A stretch of 64,000 nucleotides of DNA from Cantharellus purpuraceus (Eukaryota; Basidiomycota; Agaricomycetes; Cantharellales; Hydnaceae). A program made the position numbers and the translations under genes. Positions 1 to 11,519 of this stretch are shown one piece after another (position 1 is the first letter of the stretch; each line of letters starts with the position of its first letter). The notes beneath the pieces are model-generated. The model was not told the DNA's origin. It saw only the letters and a program-made list of their open reading frames with translations, and made no database searches. The stretch is taken from assembly GCA_025174535.1 (NCBI GenBank), contig JALBUN010000045.1:496001-560000 (forward strand). The letters run 5' to 3'.

Positions 1-1431
1 CACGTGCTTACACATAATACACGAGAGCGGAGCTTACCCTGACGAACTTGAACTCATGCCCGGATTAGGCAAACAATCTCCTGCGGTGTATAAATTTAGG
101 GTACGCATGAAGCTTTGGGAATACATTCAGGCGAACAAACTGGGGGGTGTAAAAGTTTATTAGTTACCACGTATTGTCTGAGTGTGAAGGCGTGTGAAGG
201 AGAGTGTGAAGAAAGGATTGACAAATGATTGTCACCAGAAAGGAAAGTCTGTGGTGATATCGGGGAGCAGAAATGGACAAAGAAGCAAGACCCGTGAGAA
301 GACGTGAGTGACGAGAGAAACATCCCAAGCTTAAGGCTGTCTATATGCTCTACTCTTCTATCATCATCATGGAGCCGGTAGAAAAACAGGCAAGAAGCAC
401 ATCATAGAGGATTTGTCACTGAACAAAAATTGGAACTGATGCCGTACCAGGAGACAACATAAGCGAAGGAGGCAAGCGTATGCGCAGGCACAAGGCCTCA
501 AGTTCATAGAGACAAGTATTCGTGGATGCTTTCGAGTCAAGGGTAGGTTGCGTCCGGAACAACCACAGCAACGCTGAAGGGATAGAACTGAAGTTACAGC
601 ATTATCATGATGATCAGAGATGATAGTGGTAGCCGCCTAAGTCATAGCTGGATTAACTGTACGTCGAGTCCTATCCCTAAACCGTTATAGAGAATATTGC
701 AGTTGAGGAAACAAGACGAAGTCTCCAATTTCCGCAAACCTTGGTGGAACTAGCCAGATAGCTGTAAAACATTCACCACTCAACCTTAGAAGTTAATGGG
801 ATATTGGCCTTTAGTCAGTCTAAGAGAGTTTTTTAGAGGACTTATCAGATCATTCCTTTTTCGGTGGGAATCTACCCGCCTTTTTTATGCAAGTTGGCTA
901 TTCTAATAATAGAGCAGATGGGGTAGGGGTGGACTCTCAATTTGATGAGTCAGATGACTGTCCAATCCACTCTGCTTCATCCACACGCTCTGCCTATCCT
1001 GCATCTCCAGTATCGTGATCTGACAACAGACCTCAGGCTTGAGAAGCTGATCCCGAAGCTGGCAATTCCCCAGTCGATCTATCCCCAACTGATCACAACA
1101 AGCCCCCGAGGTCCGACGTGACGGTCCATCGAAAAATGCGACCCGTCTCACGGATTTCTGGCTCGGGAATGTTGTCCCTGTAACTGAAATACTTGAAACA
1201 CACTCGAAACAATGACCATACAAAGACGCCACGTCATAAAGGACCAGAGATTTAGCAAACAGTGTAAAACATCATTCACATCAGCCAGACCAGACAGGGC
1301 CGCCCGGAGTGGTGTCTAGGGTAGGTTGATGCATGTCAATCGCCAGAATAATCATACGAGTAACAAAGGCGTACAGTTTTGAAGGTTGTTGTAGCTGAGG
1401 AATTGAGTCGAAATATCAGTCAAGTAATAGA
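1..1431. other. unassigned intergenic sequence
   Basis: No family recognised on either strand. The longest open frame (903-1232, minus, 109 codons) has no recognisable motif and no clear splice structure. The tract lacks the repeat families found from 3.8 kb onward and contains CG at ordinary frequency, so it is probably unique sequence downstream of the AA9 gene. Confidence 0.5.
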
Positions 1432-2306
1432 TCAACCATAGAATAGAACAGACATGTTGACGGTGATTCCGGGGTCGCTGTGAGGGAATGTATTTAAGGT
1501 CCTGGACATTTAATCTTTATAACACTTGAGACTAACGTTGGTTTATATTCACCTGGAATAGCAATCTTTGGAGGAGCAGCGCTCCCTCCCCCTGATACAG
1601 TCACCTGCAAGCAACCTGAGAAGTAATATGCCGTTATCATGGCTCTTATTCGAATCATGAGGGACAGTCAAACTGACCAATATAAAATTGTGCCCCTGGG
1701 TATGTCTCGGCAACATGCAACGCGGTAATCTCTCCACCTGAAAGGCCGCATGTCACAATTGATGTGGTTTGGATTGTCTGCTTACGGATGAGGTAATCTC
1801 CCGATGGTATGGATTTTGGAATAATAAATGACTGCTTTCCACCGGTGGCATTGATGATATCTGTCGCCCAGGTGGAAGTAGTGGAATTGATAAGCCCAAG
1901 AGAATAGACCTTGGTCCAGACAGTCCCAGAGCCATCAAATGCGTTCGCCACACTGGGGGCCTTGGCCATGTAGACCTGAACAGGACCTACTTATATGTCG
2001 GCTATGCTCGCATGTCATGGTTAAGAAGACTAAATCACCCTTATGACCGGCACTGATGGCAGCCTCACCGGTTCGCTGAGCGTGCTGATGCCATTCAAGG
2101 GTAATCTGAGACACGAACAGTGTGAGAACGATTTTTCATCTGAGAAGCTGTATCATACGTACAGTATCTCCTGCAGTGACGTTTGCCGTGGCCACGCCTG
2201 TACCGATGGTTCCATTGACATTGCAGGTCAAATCAGTGCTGGTCACGTCAGTGACAGGACTGTTGCTGGGAGGGACGCGAAGGTCAGTGTTAAGGCCCTG
2301 GTCAAC
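1432..2306 (-). CDS. AA9 lytic polysaccharide monooxygenase (formerly GH61), first exon not found
   Basis: AA9 enzymes are secreted copper monooxygenases that cleave cellulose and other beta-glucans oxidatively. I could assemble six exons on the minus strand: 2306-2163, 2105-2039, 1986-1786, 1737-1678, 1615-1537 and 1477-1432. All five introns are 48-61 bp with GT at the 5' end and AG at the 3' end, and together the exons give 198 residues plus a stop. Family landmarks in order are VDQGLNTDLRVP, NSPVTDVTSTDLTCNVNG, ITLEWHQH, GHKGPVQVYMAK, YLIRGEITALHVAETYPGAQ with FYIGC, and PGEYKPTDPGITVN near the C-terminus. What is missing is the signal peptide and the mature first His that binds copper. 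A His-Ser-Ile triplet just after a TAG at 2390-2382 is a weak candidate, but it does not splice in frame. Either the 5' exon is lost, or a non-canonical intron hides it. Family certain; functionality doubtful. Confidence 0.85.
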
Positions 2307-3845
2307 CTGTCAAGTAATCTATGTCAGCATTCACAGTAATGTCACTGAAAACCATATTTCAATACGCCGTTCTTCCACCAATATTGAATGCTAGGAAGAC
2401 AAGATTAAGCCCTGATCAATGACTCATTGAAGGGACACTAACGTAACTGCACATAAATATATAAAGTCAGTCAATGACATCCGCGAGAAATGGACAAGCA
2501 TGTACAATGTGCTGAGACATGGTTTGCCAAGAGTGCAGCACTGAGGACAGAAGCGAGAAGCTGCATAGTCAGAGAGAGATGGTGGATTTGGGCATGCAAG
2601 GTACTTGCTCGTCAGGTTTAAAAGGAAAAGCTGCTGCTTACTAGCTATTGTAGCTCTAAGAAAAATAATATGAGTTCCAAGGATGGAATTTAGAATCAGA
2701 CCATGAAACTTCGTATACAGTTGACTATCTCGAGCATGCATGGGTTTTGAACTGGAACCACCGTGGGCCGCAGGGGAAATGGGTGCATGACGAACGCATA
2801 ACGCCAAATGCATAGTCTGACAACTCAACTATGCATTATCGGAATGGTTTTTCGCCCAATACCCGGTGATATCTTGTCCGGGCGCCACGATATGCGCTCA
2901 ATTTACTGGAACGGTGTCATCGTATTGGAGTCTCAACAACAAAGACTATGCAACAGAAACATAAGTAATCATTAATCCCCAGTGAGAATCGACACGTCTC
3001 AAAACGGACACCATCGACAGCGCTTGATTTAGATCTAGATTAGATCGGATGTCTTTGGATCTGCTCGGGCTTGCTTGAGATCGAGAGGCACATGTGTGAA
3101 TATTTTGGATCTGCTCGTGCTTGCTCGAGATCGAGAGGCACATCTGTAAATACTTTTGAATCCCTGCAACTATTTTGAGCCTAATTCTATTTTGGGAAAG
3201 GACATACTCTCACCTGCGAAATGGAACGTGTGTTAGTTATGTAAGTTGACGTGCTTGTTCCAGCACTTGCATGATAATATATTGCATCCCGGTAAGTTGC
3301 AGCTCCAGGATGAGCGTATTTTGCCAAGTCCACTGTAGTCCTGTGAACAGAGTTCAACACAAAATATATCTGGTGTGACAACATCCAAAGATCACTTTGA
3401 CGAGGGTGTCGTCAAAAGGATGGCGATGCAGACTAGCAAGGTGGTGCGACTGCGAAGAACATTGGTATGGAGGTAAGATGGTCAGCTACCGCACCTGGGC
3501 TCGGCATTCGCAGTTTTGCAATCGTAGTCAGAGTGTACCAGAATATATACCAGACAGCGATGGCCACGATGCTGAAGACAACAAGTTCGAGTTCCCCTCA
3601 AAATTTGCTAGTCAAGGAGGTAGCGTGCTGCCAGGGGGAAACACACACAATTTGGCAATGGTGTTTTTCATAGCCATGGTGCATTGCCACACAATGATGA
3701 CAACATGGATGTTGAAAGTGGTTCAGGAAACTTTCAGTTAGGTAATGATTTCATTGTGAATGACAAACCTATCCTTTCTCTTTCTTGGTGGAGAGCAACT
3801 CGCATGGGAGCGGTTTGAAGTGGTTCTTGCTGATTTTACCAAGGT
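2307..3845. other. unassigned sequence with a membrane-segment fragment on the minus strand
   Basis: No gene could be assembled. On the minus strand around 3590-3490 a frame encodes a hydrophobic stretch (VVFSIVAIAVWYIFWYTL) followed by TTIAKLRMPSPG. A second minus frame at 3384-3187 ends at a possible GTGAGA donor. Together they could be exons of a small membrane protein, but I recognise no family. The right edge at 3845 is the junction with the first retroelement LTR. Confidence 0.3.
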
Positions 3846-4168
3846 TGTTATGCTCTTGGTCTGTTGATGGGTCAAGTCTTTGGGGTTGGGGTTGGGGTCA
3901 GAATCGGAGTTGTGGTGTTTGGAACAGACTTGGCTTCAGCTTATGTGCTGCACCTTCACTAATACCTGTGTCTGAGATTTCGGAGATGGAGTATGACTTA
4001 GATAGTTTGGACTGGACTTAGGAGCTAGATGTGATTTGATATTCAAACTGGGGAATGAAGTCCCCAGTAGTATGACTTAAATACATATTCAAAATCTAAT
4101 AATAATTACTCTGGTGATGGATCTATGAGGCTGATGGCCTTATGTGAATATGTCCAAGTCTGATGGGG
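3846..4168 (-). repeat. family A LTR of element A0, first part (interrupted by A1)
   Basis: This is the reverse complement of the family A LTR, starting TGTTATGC and including the conserved TCCCCAG-type hairpin. It stops at 4168, where the A1 element begins, and resumes at 15372 after the 5-bp target duplication TGGGG. It is the 3' LTR of a minus-strand copy (A0), because A0 internal sequence lies on the far side of A1, after 15544. Confidence 0.85.
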
Positions 4169-4710
4169 TGTTATGACTATATTCATTAATGACCAGATCC
4201 CCGTCTGATCCACTCAGATCCCTGCGCATATGAAATCTATACTCCATTTGGAAACTGCTATGTCTCCATTTACCTGTCCGATTGTCACCGCTGATTCCAC
4301 CCATCCGTCTCTGGTTCCGATTGATGCATCAGCATCGCCATAGGAACCCAGACATCCATCCCCGTCAGACTCAGACATACTCATGTAAGGCTGTTGGCCT
4401 CGGAGACCCATCACCGGAGTAATTATTATTAGATTTCAAAATATGTATTTAAGTTGCCCGACTGGGGACTTCATTCCCCAGTTTGAATATTGAATCACAC
4501 CTAGCTCCTAAGTCCGATCCTAACTCTCTAAGTTGTACTCCATCTCCAAAAATCTCAGACACCGGTATTAGTGAGGGTACAGCACATAAGCTGAAGCCAA
4601 GTCCGTTCCGACCCCCACGACGTACTCCGACCCCGACCCAACCTCCAACCCAACCTCCAACCCAACCTCCGATCCAATCTCTGACCCCCAATCGGACCTA
4701 GTGCGTAACA
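4169..4710 (+). repeat. 5' LTR of A1
   Basis: TGTTATGAC at the start and GCGTAACA at the end. A TATA-like TATTTAAG (about 4446) is followed by a perfect hairpin ACTGGGGA-CTTCAT-TCCCCAGT (4461-4482) that is conserved in most LTR copies. A short tandem CCAACCCAACCT array lies at about 4640-4675. The LTR is followed by GTATATTCGAACTGCC rather than a TGG-type primer binding site. Confidence 0.9.
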
Positions 4711-5831
4711 GTATATTCGAACTGCCACACTCACTCCTACCAATGCCACGATCCACTGCCAATTCCGAACGCGCACGAACCGTCAAGGTGCCCGCCCCCA
4801 GCATCGACACCATTCCCGAGGTCGTCGAAGAACTGACAGACCACATAGAGGCCATCAATGAAGAAGATGACACCCCGCCCTCTCCAAATCTGGCGCAAGC
4901 CATCTCCCTGCTCGCTAGCAGCATCCGTAACCCACAAGCCCCTAAGTCCTGGACCAAGGTCTGAGAACCCGACCCATTCGATGGCTCCGATCCGCGAAAG
5001 CTCCAGCCGTTCTTGGTGCAATGCCGGTTGAATTTCTGTGACCGCCCTGACGCATTCACATCTGATCGGGCAAAGGTCACCTTCACCATGTCCTATCTCA
5101 AGGGCACCGCACTGGACTACTTTGAGCCAGCACTCATGGACGACTCCGATGACCTGATATGGTCAGAGGACTACTCCGACTTCATCTCCGAACTTCGGAC
5201 CAATTTCGGTCCTTACAACCCTGAGGCTGATGCTGAGAATGAACTTGATCGACTTCGGATGAAGGAAAATCACAAAATTGCAAAATACATTGTGAGTTTC
5301 CAGCAGCTGGCTCCGAAAGTCCAATGGGGCAACACCGCACTCCGACGCCAATTTTACATTGGACTCCCATCCCACATCAAGGACGAGATATCACACATCG
5401 GTAAGCCGGATACTTTGGCTACCCTCTGCAAGCTCGCCCAATCCATCGATGCCCATTATTGGGAATGTCAATCCAAGGTCTCCCATGAGAACTCGGCTAA
5501 CAACAAATCAGACAAAATGTCAGACAAGACCCCAAAGTCCAACAAGGGGTCCGATAAGTGGGCCACCACCAACTCAGGCCAGAAGTCAAACACTGGTAAC
5601 GCTGGTCAGAACAATTCTTGCACCAGCAATAACTCCAGAGCTTGCAAGAGTACTCCAGACCTCTCCACCAAGCTGGGAAAAGATGGAAAACTCACCCCGC
5701 AGGAACGCCAGTGCTGCATGGACAACAACATCTGTCTGTTCTGTGGAAAGCCTGGTCACCAAGCCAAGGATTGCAACAAGGCAACCTCGTCTGCAGCAAA
5801 GGCAAAGGGCCATGCTGCCAATGCCACGACG

Positions 5832-7285
5832 TGTTTTGGAACCCGCAAAATTATGGTGTTAGGGCAAACTCTAAATCACCACAATTCCGTGAATGAACAG
5901 CTGAGAAGAATATCAAATCCTACTGCAGCACAACTCCAGAAACGATTTAACGTTTGTACTTTGGTTACAATCCGTTGTAATGGTCAATGCAGACGATACG
6001 CAGGAAGGTAATATGTTTCTTAGCAGTAGGGAATGAATAAGACTTCCAGAGTCTAGAGTTCACGGACGCTTAGGGGTCCAGATATTCCAAAAAGAGGGGA
6101 ATGCACTTAGAGGCTAGAGGAAGTAGGTGGATGAATCCGACTGTCCAACCAGTGACACTCTGAAGCGGGTAACAGCGATGTGTGAAGTAGTCTAGCAACT
6201 GCTTCACACGAGTTCAAGATTCTAATGCTCTGCAAAGGCAGTACACACCAGTAACTTAAACAAGAGCACTAATGGCAGGACTATCGACAGACAATCTCAC
6301 CCTGTAGATTCGTAGTCACGCGAGGTAGATACTACACTCACGCCCAAAGCAGGACAATCACTACTTTGAGTGCAATCGAATACAGTTACACAACTGTATG
6401 CGACCCTTGAACTGGACAATCAACAGTTACTGAGATATAGAGGATGACACTGTATGTCACTCTAGTCACACTGATGTGCAAATGATGGGGTAGAAATGGT
6501 TATTTATTCAGAGGCAGAATGGGCTCCTTTTATATTGTATTTACAGGAGCTGACTAATACTACTGGAAACTTCTACCTATTAATAGATGGAAACTACTGG
6601 AAGCTAGTGGAATATGTGAGAAGGGGGTGGAAGTTTCCTAGCCAATGAGCTGCTTGGATTTGCTCTGACTCATGGCATGAGTCATGGATGGAGTCATAGT
6701 GTGACTCAGAGCAGGAGTCATAGTATGAGTAATCACAGGAGTCATGGTATGAGTCATGGAAGGAGTCATAGCATGAGTCATGGCAGGAGTCATTGCATGA
6801 GTCACCATTACTCAAATAACTCGGTCAATACTTCGTTTCCCAGGCTGATTAGCACAGCTATGGGTAGGCATGGCTTCTATTGAACTCTCCACTGAAAATG
6901 GAGTCAGGAGGTGCAGTGGTTGCGAAGATATTGAGCATTTACTGGCAGTGGTGACCAGATTGAGTCGGAGATTGAAATGAGTCATGTGATCGACAATGAG
7001 TCAGTTGTCCGGGTGACTCCGGCTGACTTTGAGGCTGCTGACATCTGCGAAGGTTTGTGGGTCCATGTGGGTCCCAAAACTTTGCCCAGCAGAACAATAA
7101 GTTTGTAGACTCATTTCTGCATGGAAAATTCCCAAAAAAAATATGAAAAAATAGAGAATATTTGAATGGCCCTGAATCAAGAGAAAGCAGCAGATATATG
7201 CTGATATTTTAAGGCCATGAAGCGAAATTGTACAGTTTTGGGACTTTAAACAAGATCTTTTTAAGGGAAAACCAGTTCCCATACA
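5832..7285 (+). mobile_element. B1: solo-LTR-like element (family B), 1454 bp
   Basis: Starts TGTTTTGGAACC, ends GGTTCCCATACA style (TTCCCATACA). It is flanked by CGACG on the left and CAACG on the right, a 5-bp target duplication with one CG to CA change. TG...CA ends, a 5-bp duplication and no pol favour a solo LTR. Other copies are at 25150-26228, 52415-53803, 56757-58005 and a reversed fragment at 29548-29776. B1 contains the minisatellite at 6664-6815. Confidence 0.8.
6664..6815 (+). repeat. GAGTCATGG-type minisatellite inside B1
   Basis: About a dozen degenerate repeats of roughly 12 bp built on ATGAGTCATGG and AGGAGTCATAG. The fourth B copy has a shorter version (about 57067-57165). 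In B2 the whole tract plus flanks (about 375 bp) is missing between two ATGG motifs. Confidence 0.8.
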
Positions 7286-7292
7286 CAACGGA

Positions 7293-10200
7293 CAAGTCCG
7301 ATGCTAAAACGATGGACCAAAAAAATAGTAAGCAGTCCTATAGCCTCTGTACGGGCTGAGGGCTGCATTGGTACTCCCCGTACGACAAACGAGGTCCGCC
7401 TGAACGCATCCGCTCTTTCCCACTCCAACTCCCTTACCCTCCTTGTCCACTCCGACTCCATTCCTGATACCGCTATTCAAGCGTTAATTGACTCCGGTTC
7501 TACTCACTGTTTCCTCGATTCCTCCTTTTCCGATTTACATAAACTCCATACATACACCATAACTCTGATACCACTCTGATTATTTGACGGCACTACTAAT
7601 GCTGTTATTTCACAAGCTATAGATCTGTCTATCCCTTTTTCTGTTGGAGAAATCCAGACCCTTACATTCTATGTTACTCCGCTTGACTCCAGCTGTTCTG
7701 TGGTTCTTGGACATAACTGGCTCACCTGCTACAATCCATTGATTGACTGGGCATTGGGCCATATCACATTCCATTCTCCAGCACAGGCTGTGTCATCCCC
7801 GACGTCACCAGCAACTATAGGTGCAAAATTATCTTCCGCCTCCGCTGACTCTGCTCCGATAGATACTCCGTCTACCCCTCCATTTATGGATGCTATGGTC
7901 TTTGCCAGACTAAGCAAACTGGATGGTTCTCACACATTCCAGGTCCACCTCTCTGATCTGATATTCCTCGCCGCTCGTTCCACCCAATCAACTCCACCGG
8001 ACCTCTCTATGGTTCCCAAGGAGTATCATGAGTTCGCCGACGTGTTCAGCAAGTCTAAAGCCGACTCCCTAGCGGAACACCAACCATACGATCTCAAGAT
8101 CAAACTGGATGACAACTCCACCCCTCCGCTTGGCCCTATCTACTCGCTATCCCAAAAAGAGCTACTGGATCTCCGAACATTCATAGACGAGAACTTGGCC
8201 ACGGGCTTCATCTGCCCATCCCTATCTCCTCATGGAGCTCTGGTCCTATTTGTCCGCAAAAAAGATGGATCACTCCGTCTATGCGTCAACTTCCGTGGAC
8301 TCAACAAGATCACCAAGAAAGACCGATACCCGATACCCCACACCGCGGACCTACTTGAAAGTCCTTGAAAGGCTAAGATCTACTCCAAAATAGATCTCCG
8401 ACATGCCTACCATCTAGTCCGTATCCGAGAAGGCGACAAATGGAAAACGACCTTCCGCACACGATATGGATCTTTCGAGTGGTGCATCATGCCCTTCGGA
8501 CTAACCAATGCTCTGGCCGCCTTCCAGTGGTTCATGAATGATACCTTCGCCGACCTCCTCGATGTGACTGTCCTCGTTTACTTAGACGACATTCTGGTAT
8601 ATTCAGACAATGAAGAAGAACATCGGACACATGTCCGAGAGGTACTCCGATGTCTCCAAAAGCATGGCCTCTTCCCCCGTGCTGACAAATGCAAATTCCA
8701 CTCCGACTCGGTCGAATACCTAGGCTATATCCTCTCCCCGGCAGGATTGACAATGTCTGATGACAAAATCAAAGCCATACAGGAATGGCCGGAACCCCGG
8801 AAAGTCAAGGACGTACAGTCCTTCCTAGGGTTTGCCAACTTCTACCACCGCTTCATTCACAGCTACTCCAATATCACTGTTCCGCTCACCCAACTCACTA
8901 GGAAGGGTATCCAATGGAATTTCACTGACGAATGTAGAAGCTTTGAGACCTTGACTCATTGGGTTCCAGATGTTCCCATCCTATTAGAGACCGACACCTC
9001 CAACTATGCACTTGCCACGATCCTGTCCATCATCTCCCCGGATGACGGAAAGTCCACCTGATTGCTTTTCACTTGTGTACATTTATGCCCCCTGAACTGA
9101 ACTATGATGTTCATGACAAAGAGCTCCTTGCCATATGAAGCCTTCCGGATATGGAGACACTACCTTGAGGGTCCCTCCGATCCAGTGGACGTCATAATGG
9201 ACCACAAGAACTTGGAATACTTCTCCACAACGAAACTGCTCACCTGGAGACAGGTCCGATGGTCTGAATACCTATCTCAGTTCAATCTCATTATCCGTTT
9301 CCATCCTGGTTGACTCGGAGCAAAGCCCGACGTGTTAACTAGATGCTGGGACATCTACCCTAAAGAGGGGAATAGCAACTATGCCACTGTGAACCCACAC
9401 AACTTTTGTCCTATGTTCACTAATGAGCAGCTGGCATCGTCCCTACGAGCATCCACCCTCATGACTCCCACCCTCCAAACTGTCACCATTATGGACATTG
9501 ACCAACTCTGCTCCGACATCCACTCATCACTCCGATCTGATCCTGTTGCAGTTAAACACTTGGACAACCCTTCTGATCCGAAATAGTCACTTGACCCTGA
9601 AGGGCACCTCTGACACAATGACCGGATATACGTCCCCAACGCCAATGGCCTCTGACTCCGAATTTTGCAGTATTATCATGATCACCCAATCTCTGGCCAC
9701 TTCGGGCAAAATCGCACACAAGGATTAATCCGACGAGACTATGTATGGCCAAAAATGCGAGAATACATTCAACACTACTGTAACTCCTGCACCACATGTA
9801 TGCGCTCAAAATCGCAAAGGCACAAACCCTACAGAACGCTTAAGCAACTTCTGATCCCAGAGCAACCATGGAACTCCATCTCCATGGATTTCATAGAGAA
9901 GCTCCCCATATCGCTTGGATATGACACCATACTTGTGATTGTCGACAGATTCACCAAACAGTCACTATTCATTCTGATGCATGACACCATCACCTCCGCC
10001 TCGCTAGCCAAATTGTTCGTTCTCCACGTGGAGTCCCATCGCATGTCACATCCAATTGGGGCTCAGAGTTCGTGTCCTCCTTCTTCCGCACATTAGGAAA
10101 GGCTCTCGACATGAAGCTTCATTTCACCTCTGGATACCACCCTGAAGGAGATGGACAAACAGAACGAATGAATCAGTCCCTGGAACAATATCTCCAAATC

Positions 10201-11519
10201 TATTGTAACTATCAACAAGACAACTGGGCTGATCTACTTCTGATCACAGAGTTTGCCTACAACAATGCTCCAAACATGACTACTGGCATCTCTCCATTCT
10301 TCGCTAATAAAGGCTACCATCCGAACATCTCCGTCAACCCTGAGAAAGAACTTGCCTCCACCAAAGCCCACCAATTTGTAACCGACCTTGATCAACTACA
10401 CCAACATCTCTGAGAGACCATCTCCGATGCTCAGAAACAATATCAAGTCTCCGCAGACCGATGCTGCATTCTGGCTCCAGACCTGCAAATCGGAGACAAA
10501 GTATTCGTTAAGACGCTTGTTCGGAATCATGTCAGTATACAATATTCTGATGTATATGAGATATACATCAGAATTTCAATGATACATAAAGCCAGGGAGT
10601 TACAATTTGGATATCTTAAAAGATTTCGGATGTGTGAAATTTTCATAAATATAAACATATATTCTATATTTTAATAAACTTTTAAAGATAAGACATTTGG
10701 TTGAGATGAACATAATTATTTACATGGATATAATAGGAATGTATGTATTAATATAATTGGTATTATATAGGGTATTTAGATATACAAATACCAGGTGGGG
10801 ATTAAAGATAGTTCAAATTATGTTATAAGTATTGTATAAGAAAGAATCAATGATATTTGGATGTTCCTTCAAGAGAGTTGCCACCACTAAATCAGGAAAA
10901 AAAGAATTATTTTTGAGAATTATGCCAAAATATCAAAATATGTTTTAATCTAGTATATTGTGTAAAATTTGAGAATCATGTTGAAATATGAAAATAAGTT
11001 TGAATTGAAGTGTATTGTATAAAATTTGAGGAAAATAGGTTGTACATACGTATTTGTTGTATTTCTGAATAAGCGTCTAAGGCCAAACACTTCCGGACCA
11101 CCCATCCATCGAAGAAACTCTCTGAGAAATACTTAGGTCCTTATGAGGTCATTGCTCGCGCAGGCAGCAGGTCTTTCACCCTCCGCCTCCCGGACCACTT
11201 CTGAGCAGTTCATCTGGTCTTCCACATATCAATGCTCAAACCTGCTACCACAAACAGGATCTCCAGTCGCATGCAACCCCCACCCCCCCCGATCATCATC
11301 AAAGGAGACAATGAATATGAGATATCCAAGATCCTGGACTCAAAGATCGACCATCAATACAAGTGCAAGCTCCAGTACTTAGTCAAATGGACTGGGTACA
11401 AAGGCACCGACGAAGAGTCCTCATGGATCTCCGCGTCTGAACTTGATCATGCATCCGAATCTGTCTCCGACTTCCACTCCGCTTATCCAGACAAACCTGG
11501 CCCTCTTATGAATCTTTAA
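7293..11519 (+). pseudogene. pol: pol of A1: protease, RT, RNase H, integrase, chromodomain
   Basis: Pol lies in the +1 frame relative to gag, with an overlap of about 60 nt containing CCAAAAAAATAG. Visible domains: aspartic protease active site IDSGSTHCF (about 7484); RT from [16 protein letters not shown] (8070) through [12 protein letters not shown] and the catalytic YLDDILVYS (8578-8604); RNase H start LLETDTSNYA (8980); integrase zinc finger and core (HDHPISGHFGQNR at 9675, CTTCMRS, SMDFIEKLP, GYHPEGDGQTERMNQ); and a C-terminal chromodomain (LQYLVKWTGYKGTDEESSW, about 11,375-11,440), which in this family directs integration to chromatin. TGA stops at 8366, 9311 and 10411 read CAA or CGA in A2. 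Element G interrupts the integrase tail at 10513-11076. Confidence 0.88.
10513..11076 (+). mobile_element. G1: AT-rich MITE-like element with terminal inverted repeats
   Basis: Starts ACGCTTGTTCGGAATC and ends TTCTGAATAAGCGT, so the termini are inverted repeats. It is 564 bp with no coding capacity. Close to one end is a 14-bp-arm palindrome (ATTCTGATGTATAT-GAG-ATATACATCAGAAT). The flanks are TTAAG/CTAAG. Four further copies have better 5-bp duplications: CATAG, CTATG and CCTTG. I did not assign a DNA transposon superfamily. Confidence 0.75.

Larger units (their letters stand above)
4743..7358 (+). pseudogene. gag: gag of A1 (capsid and CCHC nucleocapsid), interrupted by element B
   Basis: The start ATG at 4743 gives MPRSTANSERART. 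An in-frame TGA at 4962 replaces what reads CAA in A2, so the ancestor was probably CGA. The capsid part (5013 on) has EPDPFDGSD, LKGTALDYFEPAL and LAPKVQWG. It is followed by a polar linker and one zinc knuckle CLFCGKPGHQAKDC (CX2CX4HX4C) at about 5731-5772. Element B splits the gene at 5831/7286. The gag frame then continues through DKSDAKTMDQKN to a TGA at 7358. It would form the capsid of the retrotransposon particle. Two disabling lesions are visible: the TGA and the B insertion. Confidence 0.85.

Noticed and set aside
2700..2790. tRNA-like GGTTTTGAACTGG motif
   Set aside because: No matching acceptor or anticodon stem around it.
6594..6883. MSHGRSH-type ORFs on both strands
   Set aside because: Translation of the minisatellite, not a gene.
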